NCBI RefSeq assembly: GCF_021390935.1
Contig: NZ_JAJPUI010000010.1
Coordinates: 1 to 64,000, forward strand
Direction: 5' to 3'
DNA from: Streptomyces sp. CC228A
GTDB taxonomy: Bacteria > Actinomycetota > Actinomycetes > Streptomycetales > Streptomycetaceae
DNA length: 64,000 bases
Shown: positions 35,567 to 44,588 of the stretch, in pieces
Numbering within the stretch: the stretch's first letter is position 1
How the letters are laid out: each line of letters opens with the position of its first letter
The notes under the pieces: model-generated
Databases searched by the model: none
Seen by the model: the letters and a program-made list of their open reading frames with translations, nothing else
Told to the model about the DNA's origin: nothing
Made by a program: the position numbers and the translations under genes

Positions 35567-36042
35567 GACCGGCTCCAGTCCCCGGACTTGCCGCCCGTCT
35601 TCTCCTCCACCCGCACGTCGGTGATCACGGCTGCCTTGTCGACGGCCTTCACCATGTCGACGACCGTCAGCGCCGCGACGGACACCGCCGTGAGGGCCTC
35701 CATCTCGACGCCCGTGCGGTCGGTGGTCTTCACCGTGGCGCTGATCTCCACCGCGTCGTCCGCCACCGCCAGGTCCAGCTTCACCCCGGACACCGCGAGC
35801 GGGTGGCACAGCGGGATGAGGTCGGGGGTGCGCTTGGCGCCCATGATCCCGGCGATGCGGGCCGTGGCCAGCGCGTCGCCCTTCGGCACGCCCTCGCCCC
35901 GCAGCAGCTCCACCACGCGCGGGGAGACCAGGACGCGGCCCGTGGCCCGCGCGGTGCGTGCGGTGACGTCCTTGGCGGAGACGTCCACCATGCGGGCGGC
36001 CCCCGCCTCGTCGATGTGGGTCAGACTGCCTTGCGTACTCAC
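35563..36042 (-). CDS. moaC: cyclic pyranopterin monophosphate synthase MoaC
   Basis: A 159-residue MoaC that makes cyclic pyranopterin monophosphate, the first stable intermediate of molybdenum cofactor. GTG 36042 (VSTQGSLTHIDEAG) has GGAG five bases upstream; the longer frame to 36111 lacks a site. Conserved parts are MVDVSAKDVTARTARA, the substrate loop IPLCHPLAVSGVKLDL and the active-site KTTDRTGVEMEALTA with its Lys and Asp. MoaA is not in the window. Confidence 0.95.
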   Translation of the reverse strand: MSTQGSLTHIDEAGAARMVDVSAKDVTARTARATGRVLVSPRVVELLRGEGVPKGDALATARIAGIMGAKRTPDLIPLCHPLAVSGVKLDLAVADDAVEISATVKTTDRTGVEMEALTAVSVAALTVVDMVKAVDKAAVITDVRVEEKTGGKSGDWSRS

Positions 36043-36135
36043 TGCACTCCGCCTCGCGATTCTGGCGCCGGTTCGTCTTTGTCGGCACGGCGGCAGACAC
36101 CGTACCGCCACGGGCGCCGTACACGGCCGGGTGGT

Positions 36136-37446
36136 TCAGCGGATGAGCACCACCTCCAGCTCCGCGCCGGGCTCCACGAGCGTGGTGTCCTCCGGTACGA
36201 CGAGCAGCGCGTCGGCGTGCGCCAGGGCGGCGACCAGGTGGGAGCCCGCACCGCCCACAGGAGTGACGGTACCCGCCTCCGCGTCGTACGTCCCGCGCAG
36301 GAACTGCCGCTTGCCGGCCGGCGAGGTGAGCGGCTTGTCCGCGGACAGGGCGGCACGCGCGCGTGGGCGGTGCACGTCCTTGAGGCCCATGAGGGTGCGG
36401 ATCGCGGGCCGGACGAACAGCTCGAACGACACGTACGAGGACACCGGGTTCCCCGGCAGGGCGAGGAGCGGGATGTGGTCGGGGCCGACCGTGCCGAAAC
36501 CCTGCGGCTTGCCGGGCTGCATGGCGAGCCGGCGGAACTCGACGCCGCTGCCGCCGCCCTCGGCGCCGTCGGGTGCCGACAGCGCCTCCTTCACCACGTC
36601 GTACGCGCCGACGCTGACGCCGCCGGTGGTGACCAGGAGGTCCGCGCGGACGAGCTGGTCCTCGATGGCGGCGCGCAGGCCGTCCGCGTCGTCGGTGACG
36701 GCGCCGACCCGGTAGGCGAGGGCCCCGGCGTCGCGGGCGGCGGCGCTCAGGGCGTAGCTGTTGGAGTCGTAGATCTGGCCAGGCCCGAGCGCCTCGCCCG
36801 GCTGGACGAGCTCGCTGCCGGTCGACATGACGACCACGCGGGGGCGGGGCCGCACCCGGACCGTGCCGCGGCCGATGGCGGCGAGCAGGCCGATCTGCGC
36901 CGGGCCGAGGACCGTACCGGCCGCCAGCGCGGGCTCGCCGGCCTGGACGTCGCTGCCGCGCGCCCGCACGTGGGCGCGGGCCTCGACGGGGCGGTGGACG
37001 CGGACCTCGCCGCTCGCCCCCTCGGGGTCGGCGCTCGCGGCGCGCATCGTGGTGGCCGCACCGCCGCCGGCGCCGCCGTCGGTCCACTCGACCGGGACGA
37101 CCGCCTCCGCGCCGGGCGGCAGCGGCGCCCCGGTCATGATGCGGGCGGCCTGCCCGGGGCCGACCTCGGGGAGTTCGCCGCTGCCCGCGGCGACGTCGCC
37201 GATGACGGTGAGCACGGCCGGGTACTCCTCGCCTGCGCCCGCGACGTCGGCGACGCGCACCGCGTACCCGTCCATGGAGCTGTTGTCGAAGGGGGGCAGG
37301 GCGACGGGCACCGTGACGTCGTCGACGAGGACGCAGCCCTGCGCGTCGGGCAGCTGCAGCTCGATGGGGTCGAGCGGGCGGATCGAGCCGAGGATGTCGT
37401 CCAGGTGCTCGTCCACCGACCAGGTCGTACGCACAGTGCTGCTCAC
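36136..37446 (-). CDS. moeA: MoeA/gephyrin-like protein (Glp or molybdopterin molybdenumtransferase)
   Basis: A 436-residue four-domain MoeA-type protein: PFDNSSMDGYAVR near residue 55, RIMTGAPLPPGAEAVVPVEW near 100, LVTTGGVSVGAYDVVKEAL near 265 and LPGNPVSSYVSFELFVRPAI near 330. MoeA inserts molybdate into adenylylated molybdopterin. Actinobacteria also carry a related protein, Glp, that binds FtsZ and the receptor GlpR. The sepX/glpR homologue four genes away makes Glp a serious alternative; sequence alone does not decide. GTG start at 37446. Confidence 0.9.
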   Translation of the reverse strand: MSSTVRTTWSVDEHLDDILGSIRPLDPIELQLPDAQGCVLVDDVTVPVALPPFDNSSMDGYAVRVADVAGAGEEYPAVLTVIGDVAAGSGELPEVGPGQAARIMTGAPLPPGAEAVVPVEWTDGGAGGGAATTMRAASADPEGASGEVRVHRPVEARAHVRARGSDVQAGEPALAAGTVLGPAQIGLLAAIGRGTVRVRPRPRVVVMSTGSELVQPGEALGPGQIYDSNSYALSAAARDAGALAYRVGAVTDDADGLRAAIEDQLVRADLLVTTGGVSVGAYDVVKEALSAPDGAEGGGSGVEFRRLAMQPGKPQGFGTVGPDHIPLLALPGNPVSSYVSFELFVRPAIRTLMGLKDVHRPRARAALSADKPLTSPAGKRQFLRGTYDAEAGTVTPVGGAGSHLVAALAHADALLVVPEDTTLVEPGAELEVVLIR

Positions 37447-37451
37447 GGGGC

Positions 37452-38354
37452 CTACATCTCCTCGGTGACGTAACGGCGGAGCCAGGACCGGAACTCCGGT
37501 CCCAGATCATCACGTTCGCACGCGAGTCTGACAATCGCCCGGAGATAGTCTCCGCGGTCCCCGGTGTCGTAGCGGCGGCCCTTGAAGACCACGCCGTGGA
37601 CGGGGCCGCCCCGGGAGCTGTCCGTGGCGAGCTTGTGCAGGGCGTCGGTGATCTGGATCTCGCCGCCGCGGCCCGGCTCCGTCTCGCGCAGTATCCCGAA
37701 GACGGCCGGGTCCAGGACGTACCGGCCGATGATGGCGTAGTTGCTGGGGGCGTCGGCCGCGTCCGGCTTCTCGACCAGGTCGGTCACCCGCACCACGTCG
37801 GCGTCGTTGGTGGGCGCCACCGCCGCGCAGCCGTAGAGGTGGATCTGCGACGGGTCGACCTCCATGAGGGCGATGACGCTGCCGCCCTGCTGCTCCTGGA
37901 CCTCCATCATGCGGGCCAGCAGGGGGTCTCGCGGGTCGATCAGGTCGTCGCCGAGGAGCACCGCGAAGGGCTGGTCGCCGACGTGCGGGGCGGCGCACAG
38001 CACGGCGTGGCCGAGACCCCGCGGGTCGCCCTGGCGGACGTAGTGCATCGTGGCCAGGCCGTTGGACTCCTTGACCTTGTCCAGCCGCTCCAGGTCGCCC
38101 TTCCTGAACAGGGCCTCTTCGAGCTCGTAGTTGCGGTCGAAGTGGTCCTCCAGGGGCCGCTTGTTGCGCCCCGTGATCATCAGGACGTCGTGCAGACCGG
38201 CCCCCACCGCCTCCTCCACCACGTACTGGATGGCGGGCTTGTCCACGACGGGGAGCATCTCCTTGGGAGTGGCCTTCGTGGCGGGGAGGAACCGGGTGCC
38301 GAGACCCGCGGCCGGGATGACAGCCTTGGTGATCCTGGAGTGCGACTGAGTCAT
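37452..38354 (-). CDS. galU: UTP--glucose-1-phosphate uridylyltransferase GalU
   Basis: A 300-residue nucleotidyltransferase making UDP-glucose from UTP and glucose-1-phosphate. The nucleotide loop AAGLGTRFLPATKATPKEML and VDKPAIQYVVEEAV are intact, as are VLLGDDLID and the sugar-binding EKPDAADAPSN. The start is set at ATG 38354 (MTQSHSRITK), the usual N-terminus; an ATG four codons upstream is possible. It is five bases upstream of the moeA-like gene and heads the leftward galU-moeA-moaC-mogA-rimJ cluster. It is divergent from 5-FCL. Confidence 0.95.
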   Translation of the reverse strand: MTQSHSRITKAVIPAAGLGTRFLPATKATPKEMLPVVDKPAIQYVVEEAVGAGLHDVLMITGRNKRPLEDHFDRNYELEEALFRKGDLERLDKVKESNGLATMHYVRQGDPRGLGHAVLCAAPHVGDQPFAVLLGDDLIDPRDPLLARMMEVQEQQGGSVIALMEVDPSQIHLYGCAAVAPTNDADVVRVTDLVEKPDAADAPSNYAIIGRYVLDPAVFGILRETEPGRGGEIQITDALHKLATDSSRGGPVHGVVFKGRRYDTGDRGDYLRAIVRLACERDDLGPEFRSWLRRYVTEEM

Positions 38355-38480
38355 GCGGAGCACCATAGCCGGTGCCTATGGGAGGAAGATGATCCTTCGG
38401 TTAACTTCCTCCTCATATAGACGTATACGGGGCGTTCTGCGGCGCACGTTGGCCGCCGGACGCCCGCGGGTCGGAGGGAC

Positions 38481-39313
38481 GTGGACAGAGTGAGTGGTGG
38501 GTCCGAAGCGGGCGGGGGCGGCGGCCGCCGCGGAGATGCCGGCCTCGGCGCGGGCGCGGGCTCCTCCGCCGAGGGAGGCGCGGAGTCGGCGGCCGGCGCG
38601 GACCCGGGCGCCGAGGCGGGGGCGGGCCGGGAGGCGCCCGCGGGGCAGGCGGGGGCCGGAGCCCCGGCATCGGCGCCGGAGCCGGAGCCGGTGCCGGAGC
38701 AGGCGGGGGCAGGGCCGCGGAACAGGCCGCACCCGACAAGGCGGCGCTGCGGAGCCGGCTGCTGGCCGCGCGGACCCTGCTGACCGCGGAGGACGTCCGG
38801 CAGGCCGCCGGGGCGCTGGCGGACGAGGCGCTGCGGCTGCCCGAACTCGCCGCGGCGGGCACGGTCGCGGCGTACGTCTCGGTGGGCCGCGAACCGGGCA
38901 CCAGGGACCTGATCGAGGCGCTACGCGCGCGTGGCATCCGGGTGCTGCTGCCGGTGCTGCTGCCCGACAACGACCTGGACTGGGCCGTCCACGAGGGTGC
39001 GGACCGGCTGGTGCGGGCCAGGTTCGGCCTGCTGGAGCCCGCGGGGCCCCGGCTGGGCCCGGACGCCGTCCTGGAGGCGGACGCGGTGCTGCTGCCGGGG
39101 CTCGCCGTGGACGGGCGCGGCATGCGGCTGGGGCGGGGCGGCGGCTCGTACGACCGCGTGCTGGCCCGCCTCGCGCGCGCAGGCGCGGACCCGGCGCTCG
39201 TGGTGCTCCTCTACGCGCACGAGGTGGTCGCACGGGTCCCGGAGGAACCGCACGACCACCCCGTCCGTGCCGTGGTGACGCCCGAGGGCGTCCGCCGCTT
39301 CGCGGCGCCCTGA
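38481..39313 (+). CDS. 5-formyltetrahydrofolate cyclo-ligase with long N-terminal extension (one frameshift)
   Basis: Converts 5-formyl-THF to 5,10-methenyl-THF using ATP. The enzyme body starts at about KAALRSRLLAARTLLTAED (near 38735) and contains AAYVSVGREPGTRDL, LPVLLPDNDLDW and the family signature GMRLGRGGGSYDRVL. GTG 38481 with GGAGGG upstream opens a different frame encoding about 75 Gly/Ala/Glu/Pro-rich residues. One G lost at about 38707-38713 joins them as GAGAAEQAAPDKAAL. The extension is unusual; a start nearer the core cannot be excluded. Confidence 0.82.
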
Positions 39314-39329
39314 GGGGCCGCCTCGGCGT

Positions 39330-39350
39330 CGGGCGCTCCCATGGCGCCCG
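39330..39350. terminator. bidirectional terminator between 5-FCL and penicillin acylase genes
   Basis: CGGGCGC-TCCCATG-GCGCCCG, a perfect 7-bp stem in the 46-base gap between convergent genes. Confidence 0.6.
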
Positions 39351-39359
39351 GTGGCCCGG

Positions 39360-42203
39360 TCAGGGCTTCAGTACCAGGTGGTCGACCTTCGCCCGGTCCA
39401 CCGCCGGGGCGCTGTACGGCCAGTCGAGCAGCTCGCCCCTGGCCCACAGGTCCGTCTGGTCGGTGTAGTGCGGGTGGTAGGCGTGGCCCGAGGCGCCGGT
39501 GAGGTTGATCCACCGGGACTTGTCCCAGTCGCCGACGTTGACGACCATCCGCATCGACGGCACCCAGACGACGTCGTAGCCGCCCGCCGCGTTCCAGCCG
39601 GTGGCGTTGACCGCCGCCTCACCGCCGCTGAGGTTCCACGGCCCCCGGTTGAGCAGCTGCTTCACGACGGCGGGCCCCTCCGTGCCGAGGGTCTGGTTCC
39701 GCAGGTTCAGCTGGTGCAGGCGCCCCCAGCTCCAGGTGGAGATGTCCTTGCCCAGCTTCGCCGTCAGCTCCCAGCGGGCGTCGTCCATGGCGCGGGCCAG
39801 CAGCTCGTCGCGGGTTGCGGTGGCCGGGTCGAGACGGGTCGCCGGGGTGTGCCACCAGGCGTTCTCCTCGTCCTTGAGGAGGGGGCGGACCACCTCGTAC
39901 CAGCGGTCCCCGCCGTCCGGCTGCGCCTTGTCCGGAGCCCGCTTGCCGCACTCCCGTACCAGCTTGTCGCGCTGGTCCTCCGGAACGGTCGGGTCGACCG
40001 GCTTCACGTTGAGGCAGTCGCCCTCGACGCGGAGCTCCTTGGGGAGCTTGTCGCCGAACGCCAGCATGAGGACGTTGCGCCAGACCGCGTTGAAGTAGGC
40101 CGCGGCCGCCGAGTCGCTCTCCTGGGTGTAGTCCCAGCCCTCCAGCAGCTGCTGCGCCTCACGGACGTACGGGTCGGAGACGTCGATCTTCAGCAGGTAC
40201 GGCGTCAGCATCTTGGCGATCTCGCTGCTGTTGTCCGTCTGCATGGTGCGCATGTCGTCCGTGGAGATCTTGCCGCCGTCCTTGATCTTCGACTCGATGA
40301 GGTCGTTGATCCGCTGGCTGCGGGAGCCGTAGCCCCAGTCCTCGGTCAGCAGGTGCGGGTAGGAGGCGCCGACGACGGCCTGGTTGGCGGTGGTGATGTA
40401 GCCGCGCTTCGGGTTCAGCTCGTAGGGCAGCTCCTCGAAGGGGACGTACTCCTTCTTCCAGTCGTACGCCGGGTCCCAGCCGGGCGCCGGGTAGCGGCCG
40501 TCGTGGCCCTCGGCGCGGACGGGCACCCGGCCCGGGGCCTGGTAGCCGATGTTGCCCTCGGTGTCGGCGTAGACGAGGTTCTGCGCGGGCACGTCGAAGT
40601 CGCGGGCCGCGTCGCGGAACTCCTTGAAGTCCTTGGCGCGGTTCAGCTTGAACAGGGCCTCCATGGAGGTGCCCGGGTCCAGCGCGGTCCAGCGCAGTGC
40701 CACGGCGTATCCGTCGCCGCGGTCGGGCGCGCCGTTGGTGACGGGCGCCTCCTGGCCGACCTTCTCCTGCTCGTCGCTGCGGTCGGAGATGAGGGGGCCG
40801 TTGTTGGTGGTGCGCACGGTGATGGTGCGGCTGCTGCCGCCCGCGACCTTGATGACCTCTTCACGGGTCTCGAACGGCACTTCCTTGCTGCCGCGCAGGT
40901 AGCCGCGGTCGGTGACCTTCTCCAGGTACAGGTCGGTGACGTCGGTGCCGAGGTTCGTCATGCCCCAGGCGATGTCCTGGTTGTGGCCGATGACGACGCC
41001 CGGCATGCCGGCGAAGCTGTAGCCGGCGACGTCGTAGCCGCAGGTGGCGGAGACGGGCCGGCAGTGCAGGCCCATCTGGTACCAGACCGACGGCAGCTGG
41101 GGGGCGAGGTGCGGGTCGTTGGCGAGCAGCGGCTTGCCGGTGGTCGTGTACTCGCCGGACACGACCCAGGAGTTCGAGCCGATGCCGTTGCCGTTCGGTC
41201 CGAGCAGCGCCGGGATGTCGTCCAGCGCCTCCGAAAGGCCGGAGAGCTGCGCCTGGAGGCCGCTCCGGGCGGCGGTGGAGCCCTGCCCGCCCGCGGAGCC
41301 CTGGAGGCCGTTGGCGCCGCCCTGAGCGCCGCCCTGGAAGCCGGCGCCGGCACCCGTGCCGTTGCCTGTCCCGGCACCCGTGCCGCTGCCAGTACCCGTG
41401 CCGCTGCCCGTACCCGTACCCGTACCCGTACCACTGCCGGAGTCCGCGTCGGAGTCCGCTCCCTCGACCTCGAAGTCCTCGACGATCGGGCGGTGCAGGT
41501 CGTACGGGTACTCGGGGTAGAGCTGCTCGACCTGCTCGGGGCTGAGGCGGTCGAGCATCAGCGAGCGGTCGATCTCGTCCTCCATGTTGCCGCGGAGGTC
41601 CCACGCCATGGCCTTGAGCCAGGCGACCGAGTCGACCGGCGTCCACGGCTCGATCGTGTAGTCGTGCGCGAAGGCGAGGGCGGAGTACTCGACGGAGACG
41701 TCCCGCGGCTGCTTGTCCTCCAGGTAGGCGTTGACGCCGTCCGCGTACGCCTGGAGGTTCTTCTTCGTCTCCTCGGAGAGCTTGGTGTCGTACTCCTCCT
41801 TCGCGACCCGGTGCCAGCCGAGGGTGCGCAGGAAGGCGTCGGTGTCGACGAGCCCGTCACCGAGCAGCTCGGAGAGGCGGCCCGCGGTCATGTGCCGGCG
41901 CACGTCCATCTCCCAGAACCGGTCCTGCGCCTGGACGTACCCCTGGGCGCGGAACAGGTCCTCGTCGGTGGAGGCGTAGATCTGCGGGACGCCGTACGCG
42001 TCGCGCTTGACGTCCACGGGGCCCGCGAGTCCCGCGAGCCGGAGGGTGCCGGTCGTCTGCGGGAACGGCGCACGCACCGTGCTGACGCCCCAGTAGGCGC
42101 CGTACCCGACGCCCGCGACGAGCGCCAGCACCAGGGCGATCACGAGCAAGCGGGCACGTCGCCCCTTCTTCTTGGTGGAAGAGACGGTGGTGTTGGCGGG
42201 CAT
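39360..42203 (-). CDS. penicillin acylase family protein (Ntn hydrolase)
   Basis: A 947-residue S45 acylase precursor with one N-terminal membrane anchor (LLVIALVLALVAGVGYGAYW, residues about 20-42), facing outside. The start is ATG 42203, with GAAGGA six bases upstream. The alpha chain has GYVQAQDRFWEMDV. The beta-chain nucleophile is the Ser of GIGSNSWVVSG, just after autocleavage. The linker before it holds an odd Gly/Thr/Ser repeat (GTGTGTGSGTGTGSGTG, about 41350-41445). The natural substrate in actinomycetes is often an N-acyl homoserine lactone or lipopeptide; penicillin is not implied. Confidence 0.92.
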   Translation of the reverse strand: MPANTTVSSTKKKGRRARLLVIALVLALVAGVGYGAYWGVSTVRAPFPQTTGTLRLAGLAGPVDVKRDAYGVPQIYASTDEDLFRAQGYVQAQDRFWEMDVRRHMTAGRLSELLGDGLVDTDAFLRTLGWHRVAKEEYDTKLSEETKKNLQAYADGVNAYLEDKQPRDVSVEYSALAFAHDYTIEPWTPVDSVAWLKAMAWDLRGNMEDEIDRSLMLDRLSPEQVEQLYPEYPYDLHRPIVEDFEVEGADSDADSGSGTGTGTGTGSGTGTGSGTGAGTGNGTGAGAGFQGGAQGGANGLQGSAGGQGSTAARSGLQAQLSGLSEALDDIPALLGPNGNGIGSNSWVVSGEYTTTGKPLLANDPHLAPQLPSVWYQMGLHCRPVSATCGYDVAGYSFAGMPGVVIGHNQDIAWGMTNLGTDVTDLYLEKVTDRGYLRGSKEVPFETREEVIKVAGGSSRTITVRTTNNGPLISDRSDEQEKVGQEAPVTNGAPDRGDGYAVALRWTALDPGTSMEALFKLNRAKDFKEFRDAARDFDVPAQNLVYADTEGNIGYQAPGRVPVRAEGHDGRYPAPGWDPAYDWKKEYVPFEELPYELNPKRGYITTANQAVVGASYPHLLTEDWGYGSRSQRINDLIESKIKDGGKISTDDMRTMQTDNSSEIAKMLTPYLLKIDVSDPYVREAQQLLEGWDYTQESDSAAAAYFNAVWRNVLMLAFGDKLPKELRVEGDCLNVKPVDPTVPEDQRDKLVRECGKRAPDKAQPDGGDRWYEVVRPLLKDEENAWWHTPATRLDPATATRDELLARAMDDARWELTAKLGKDISTWSWGRLHQLNLRNQTLGTEGPAVVKQLLNRGPWNLSGGEAAVNATGWNAAGGYDVVWVPSMRMVVNVGDWDKSRWINLTGASGHAYHPHYTDQTDLWARGELLDWPYSAPAVDRAKVDHLVLKP

Positions 42204-42657
42204 CGCTGTCCTTCGAGGCGCAGGCTTGGTCCTGGAGTGCTGGAGCAACCATAGGCGCAGCCGTCGCACGGCCCGGACGCGGAGTCAGGGAGGAGCTGTG
42301 AAGGAGCCCCTGGTACGGCGGCCCCCGGAGCCCGGAAGGCGCATCAAGGACGCGTTAAAGATTAGGTAAGGTAACGAAGTACCCCGAAGGCTGGGCAGCT
42401 GAAGTTCCCCGGAACGTTCACCTAAGCCCGACTTGTCCGCCTATGCGCGTACAGGTGCCTCACGCCGCACATGTGCACCAGCGCGTAGACATACACGTAC
42501 GCGCAGCACACAGAACCCATAACGCGGAACGCAGCACGCGGAACGCAGCACGCGGAACGCAGAACCCGAGACACGGGACACAGAACACAGAGCACAGCAC
42601 GACCTGCACAGCACGTACAGCACGTACAGCACGTACAGCACCGGGAAGGATCGGCCC
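42204..42657. repeat. divergent spacer with two short tandem repeats
   Basis: Non-coding DNA between the acylase and antiporter starts. The 14-bp unit AACGCAGCACGCGG is repeated at about 42525-42570, and the 9-bp unit CAGCACGTA four times at about 42606-42640, just before the antiporter ribosome site GGAAGGA. AT-rich sequence at 42355-42380 (AAGATTAGGTAAGGTAACG) is a likely promoter zone. These repeats lie in the antiporter leader. Confidence 0.65.
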
Positions 42658-44154
42658 CTGACTGTCCACCAGCTCAACGCACTCCTGCTCATCGGCTCCA
42701 TCGTCCTGCTCGTCGCCGTCGTCGCGGTGCGCATCTCCAGCCGCAGCGGGCTCCCCAGCCTGCTCCTGTACCTGGGGATCGGCATCGCCATCGGCCAGGA
42801 CGGCATCGGCAACGTCGCCTTCGACAACGCCGAGCTGACCCAGGTCATCGGCTACGGCGCCCTCGTCGTGATCCTCGCCGAGGGCGGCCTGGGCACGAAG
42901 TGGAAGGAGATCAGACCCGCGCTGCCCGCGGCGGCCGTCCTGTCGACCTGCGGCATCGCGGTGAGCGTGGGCGTCACCGCGGCCGCGGCGCACTATCTGG
43001 TCGGCCTCGAATGGCGCCAGGCCCTGCTGATCGGGGCGGTCGTGTCCTCCACCGACGCCGCCGCCGTGTTCTCCGTGCTGCGCAAAGTGCCCCTCCCCAG
43101 GCGCGTGACGGGCACCTTGGAGGCCGAGTCGGGGTTCAACGACGCGCCCGTGGTCATCCTGGTCGTGGCCTTCTCCACCACGGGACCCGTCGACAGCTGG
43201 TACGTCCTGGTCGGGAAGATCGCCCTGGAGCTCGCCATCGGCGCCGCCGTCGGACTGGCCGTGGGCTTCCTCGGCTCGTACGGGCTCAAGCGCGTCGCCC
43301 TGCCGGCCTCCGGCCTGTACCCGATCGCCGTCATGGCCATCGCCGTCACCGCGTACGCCGGGTGCGCCCTGGCCCACGGCAGCGGCTTCCTCGCCGTCTA
43401 CCTGGCCGCCGTGGTGCTCGGCAACGCCCGGCTGCCGCACCAGCCCGCGACGCGCGGCTTCGCGGAGGGGCTCGGGTGGATCGCGCAGATCGGCATGTTC
43501 GTCCTGCTCGGCCTGCTGGTGACGCCCCACGAGCTGTTCGAGGACTTCTGGCCCGCCGTGATCATCGGCCTGGTGCTGACGGTGGTCGCCCGTCCGCTGT
43601 CGGTCCTGCTCAGCCTGCTGCCGTTCCGGATCCCGTGGCAGGAGCAGGTGCTGATGTCCTGGGCGGGGCTGCGCGGGGCGGTGCCCATCATCCTGGCGAC
43701 CATCCCCATGGTGACCGGCATCGAGGGCAGCAGGAAGGTCTTCAACATCGTCTTCGTGCTGGTGGTCGTCTACACGCTGATCCAGGCGCCGACCCTGCCG
43801 TGGCTGGCCAAGGTGCTGCGGCTCGGCGAGGGCGACGAGGCCACGGACCTGGGTGTCGAGTCCGCGCCCCTGGAGCGGCTGCGCGGCCATCTGCTGTCGC
43901 TGTCCGTCCCCGACCGTTCCCGGATGCACGGCGTGGAGGTCGCGGAGCTGCGGCTGCCCCCGGGCGCGGCCGTCACCCTGGTCGTACGGGACGGCAGGAG
44001 CTTCGTCCCATCGCCCACGACCGTGCTGCGGCGCGGCGACGAGCTGCTGGTCGTGGCGACGGACCCGGTGCGGGACGCGGCGGAGCGGCGTCTGCACGCG
44101 GTCGGCCGGGGCGGCAAGCTGGCGGGCTGGCTCGGCACGGACGGGCCCCCGTGA
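42658..44154 (+). CDS. potassium/proton antiporter (CPA1/NhaP2-like) with RCK_C domain, CTG start
   Basis: A 498-residue cation:proton antiporter. Twelve or more membrane segments span residues 1-385, with AVVSSTDAAAVFSVL and ESGFNDAP forming the ion site. A C-terminal RCK_C-like domain follows (MHGVEVAELRLPPGAAVTLV, then RRGDELLVVA). The first in-frame GTG (42727) would delete the first membrane helix (LNALLLIGSIVLLVAVVAV). The frame is open back to CTG 42658, eight bases after GGAAGGA, and no ATG, GTG or TTG lies between, so CTG is the likely initiation codon. Confidence 0.88.
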   Translation: MTVHQLNALLLIGSIVLLVAVVAVRISSRSGLPSLLLYLGIGIAIGQDGIGNVAFDNAELTQVIGYGALVVILAEGGLGTKWKEIRPALPAAAVLSTCGIAVSVGVTAAAAHYLVGLEWRQALLIGAVVSSTDAAAVFSVLRKVPLPRRVTGTLEAESGFNDAPVVILVVAFSTTGPVDSWYVLVGKIALELAIGAAVGLAVGFLGSYGLKRVALPASGLYPIAVMAIAVTAYAGCALAHGSGFLAVYLAAVVLGNARLPHQPATRGFAEGLGWIAQIGMFVLLGLLVTPHELFEDFWPAVIIGLVLTVVARPLSVLLSLLPFRIPWQEQVLMSWAGLRGAVPIILATIPMVTGIEGSRKVFNIVFVLVVVYTLIQAPTLPWLAKVLRLGEGDEATDLGVESAPLERLRGHLLSLSVPDRSRMHGVEVAELRLPPGAAVTLVVRDGRSFVPSPTTVLRRGDELLVVATDPVRDAAERRLHAVGRGGKLAGWLGTDGPP

Positions 44155-44588
44155 AGCGCCGGGGGCTGGACGCCGGATGCGGGCAGGGAATGCCGTCGCG
44201 GCGGGACGCGTAGTGCGGTGGTGCGGGCGGGGTGTGGCCGCAGGACCGGCCGATCTCGCACGGGACGGGACCCCGTCCTTACGCGCGCAGGGCGCCGCTC
44301 CCCGCCGCTTCCTTCCCGCCTCTACGCACGCGCAGGGGCCGCATTCCCAGGTCCGCCGGGGCCCGGGTCGTGCATTTCACAGGCACCACTCCGGCGCCTC
44401 CCTGTAGCATGAAGGCACACTGATCGACCAACTCTGCCTGACGCAGGGCTGGCGCGACCGTATGGCGGCCGGGTCCGCCCACCTCTGACGAGGGCCCCGG
44501 TATCTACCGCGCTTCCGCGCAAGAGGACAGCCCTCGGCGACTCCCGGCACCCCGGTGAGCGCTACCAGGCGGCAGAAAGGCACGGGCC
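44155..44588. other. 434-base intergenic region
   Basis: No gene is supported. TAGCAT near 44406 could be a -10 for the downstream MFS gene, but no convincing -35 is spaced from it. Short ORFs on both strands lack ribosome sites. Confidence 0.4.

Noticed and set aside
39351..42254. A 967-codon rightward ORF opposite the penicillin acylase gene
   Set aside because: Shadow ORF: the minus-strand frame has the acylase motifs and signal anchor; the plus-strand product is low-complexity with no family features.
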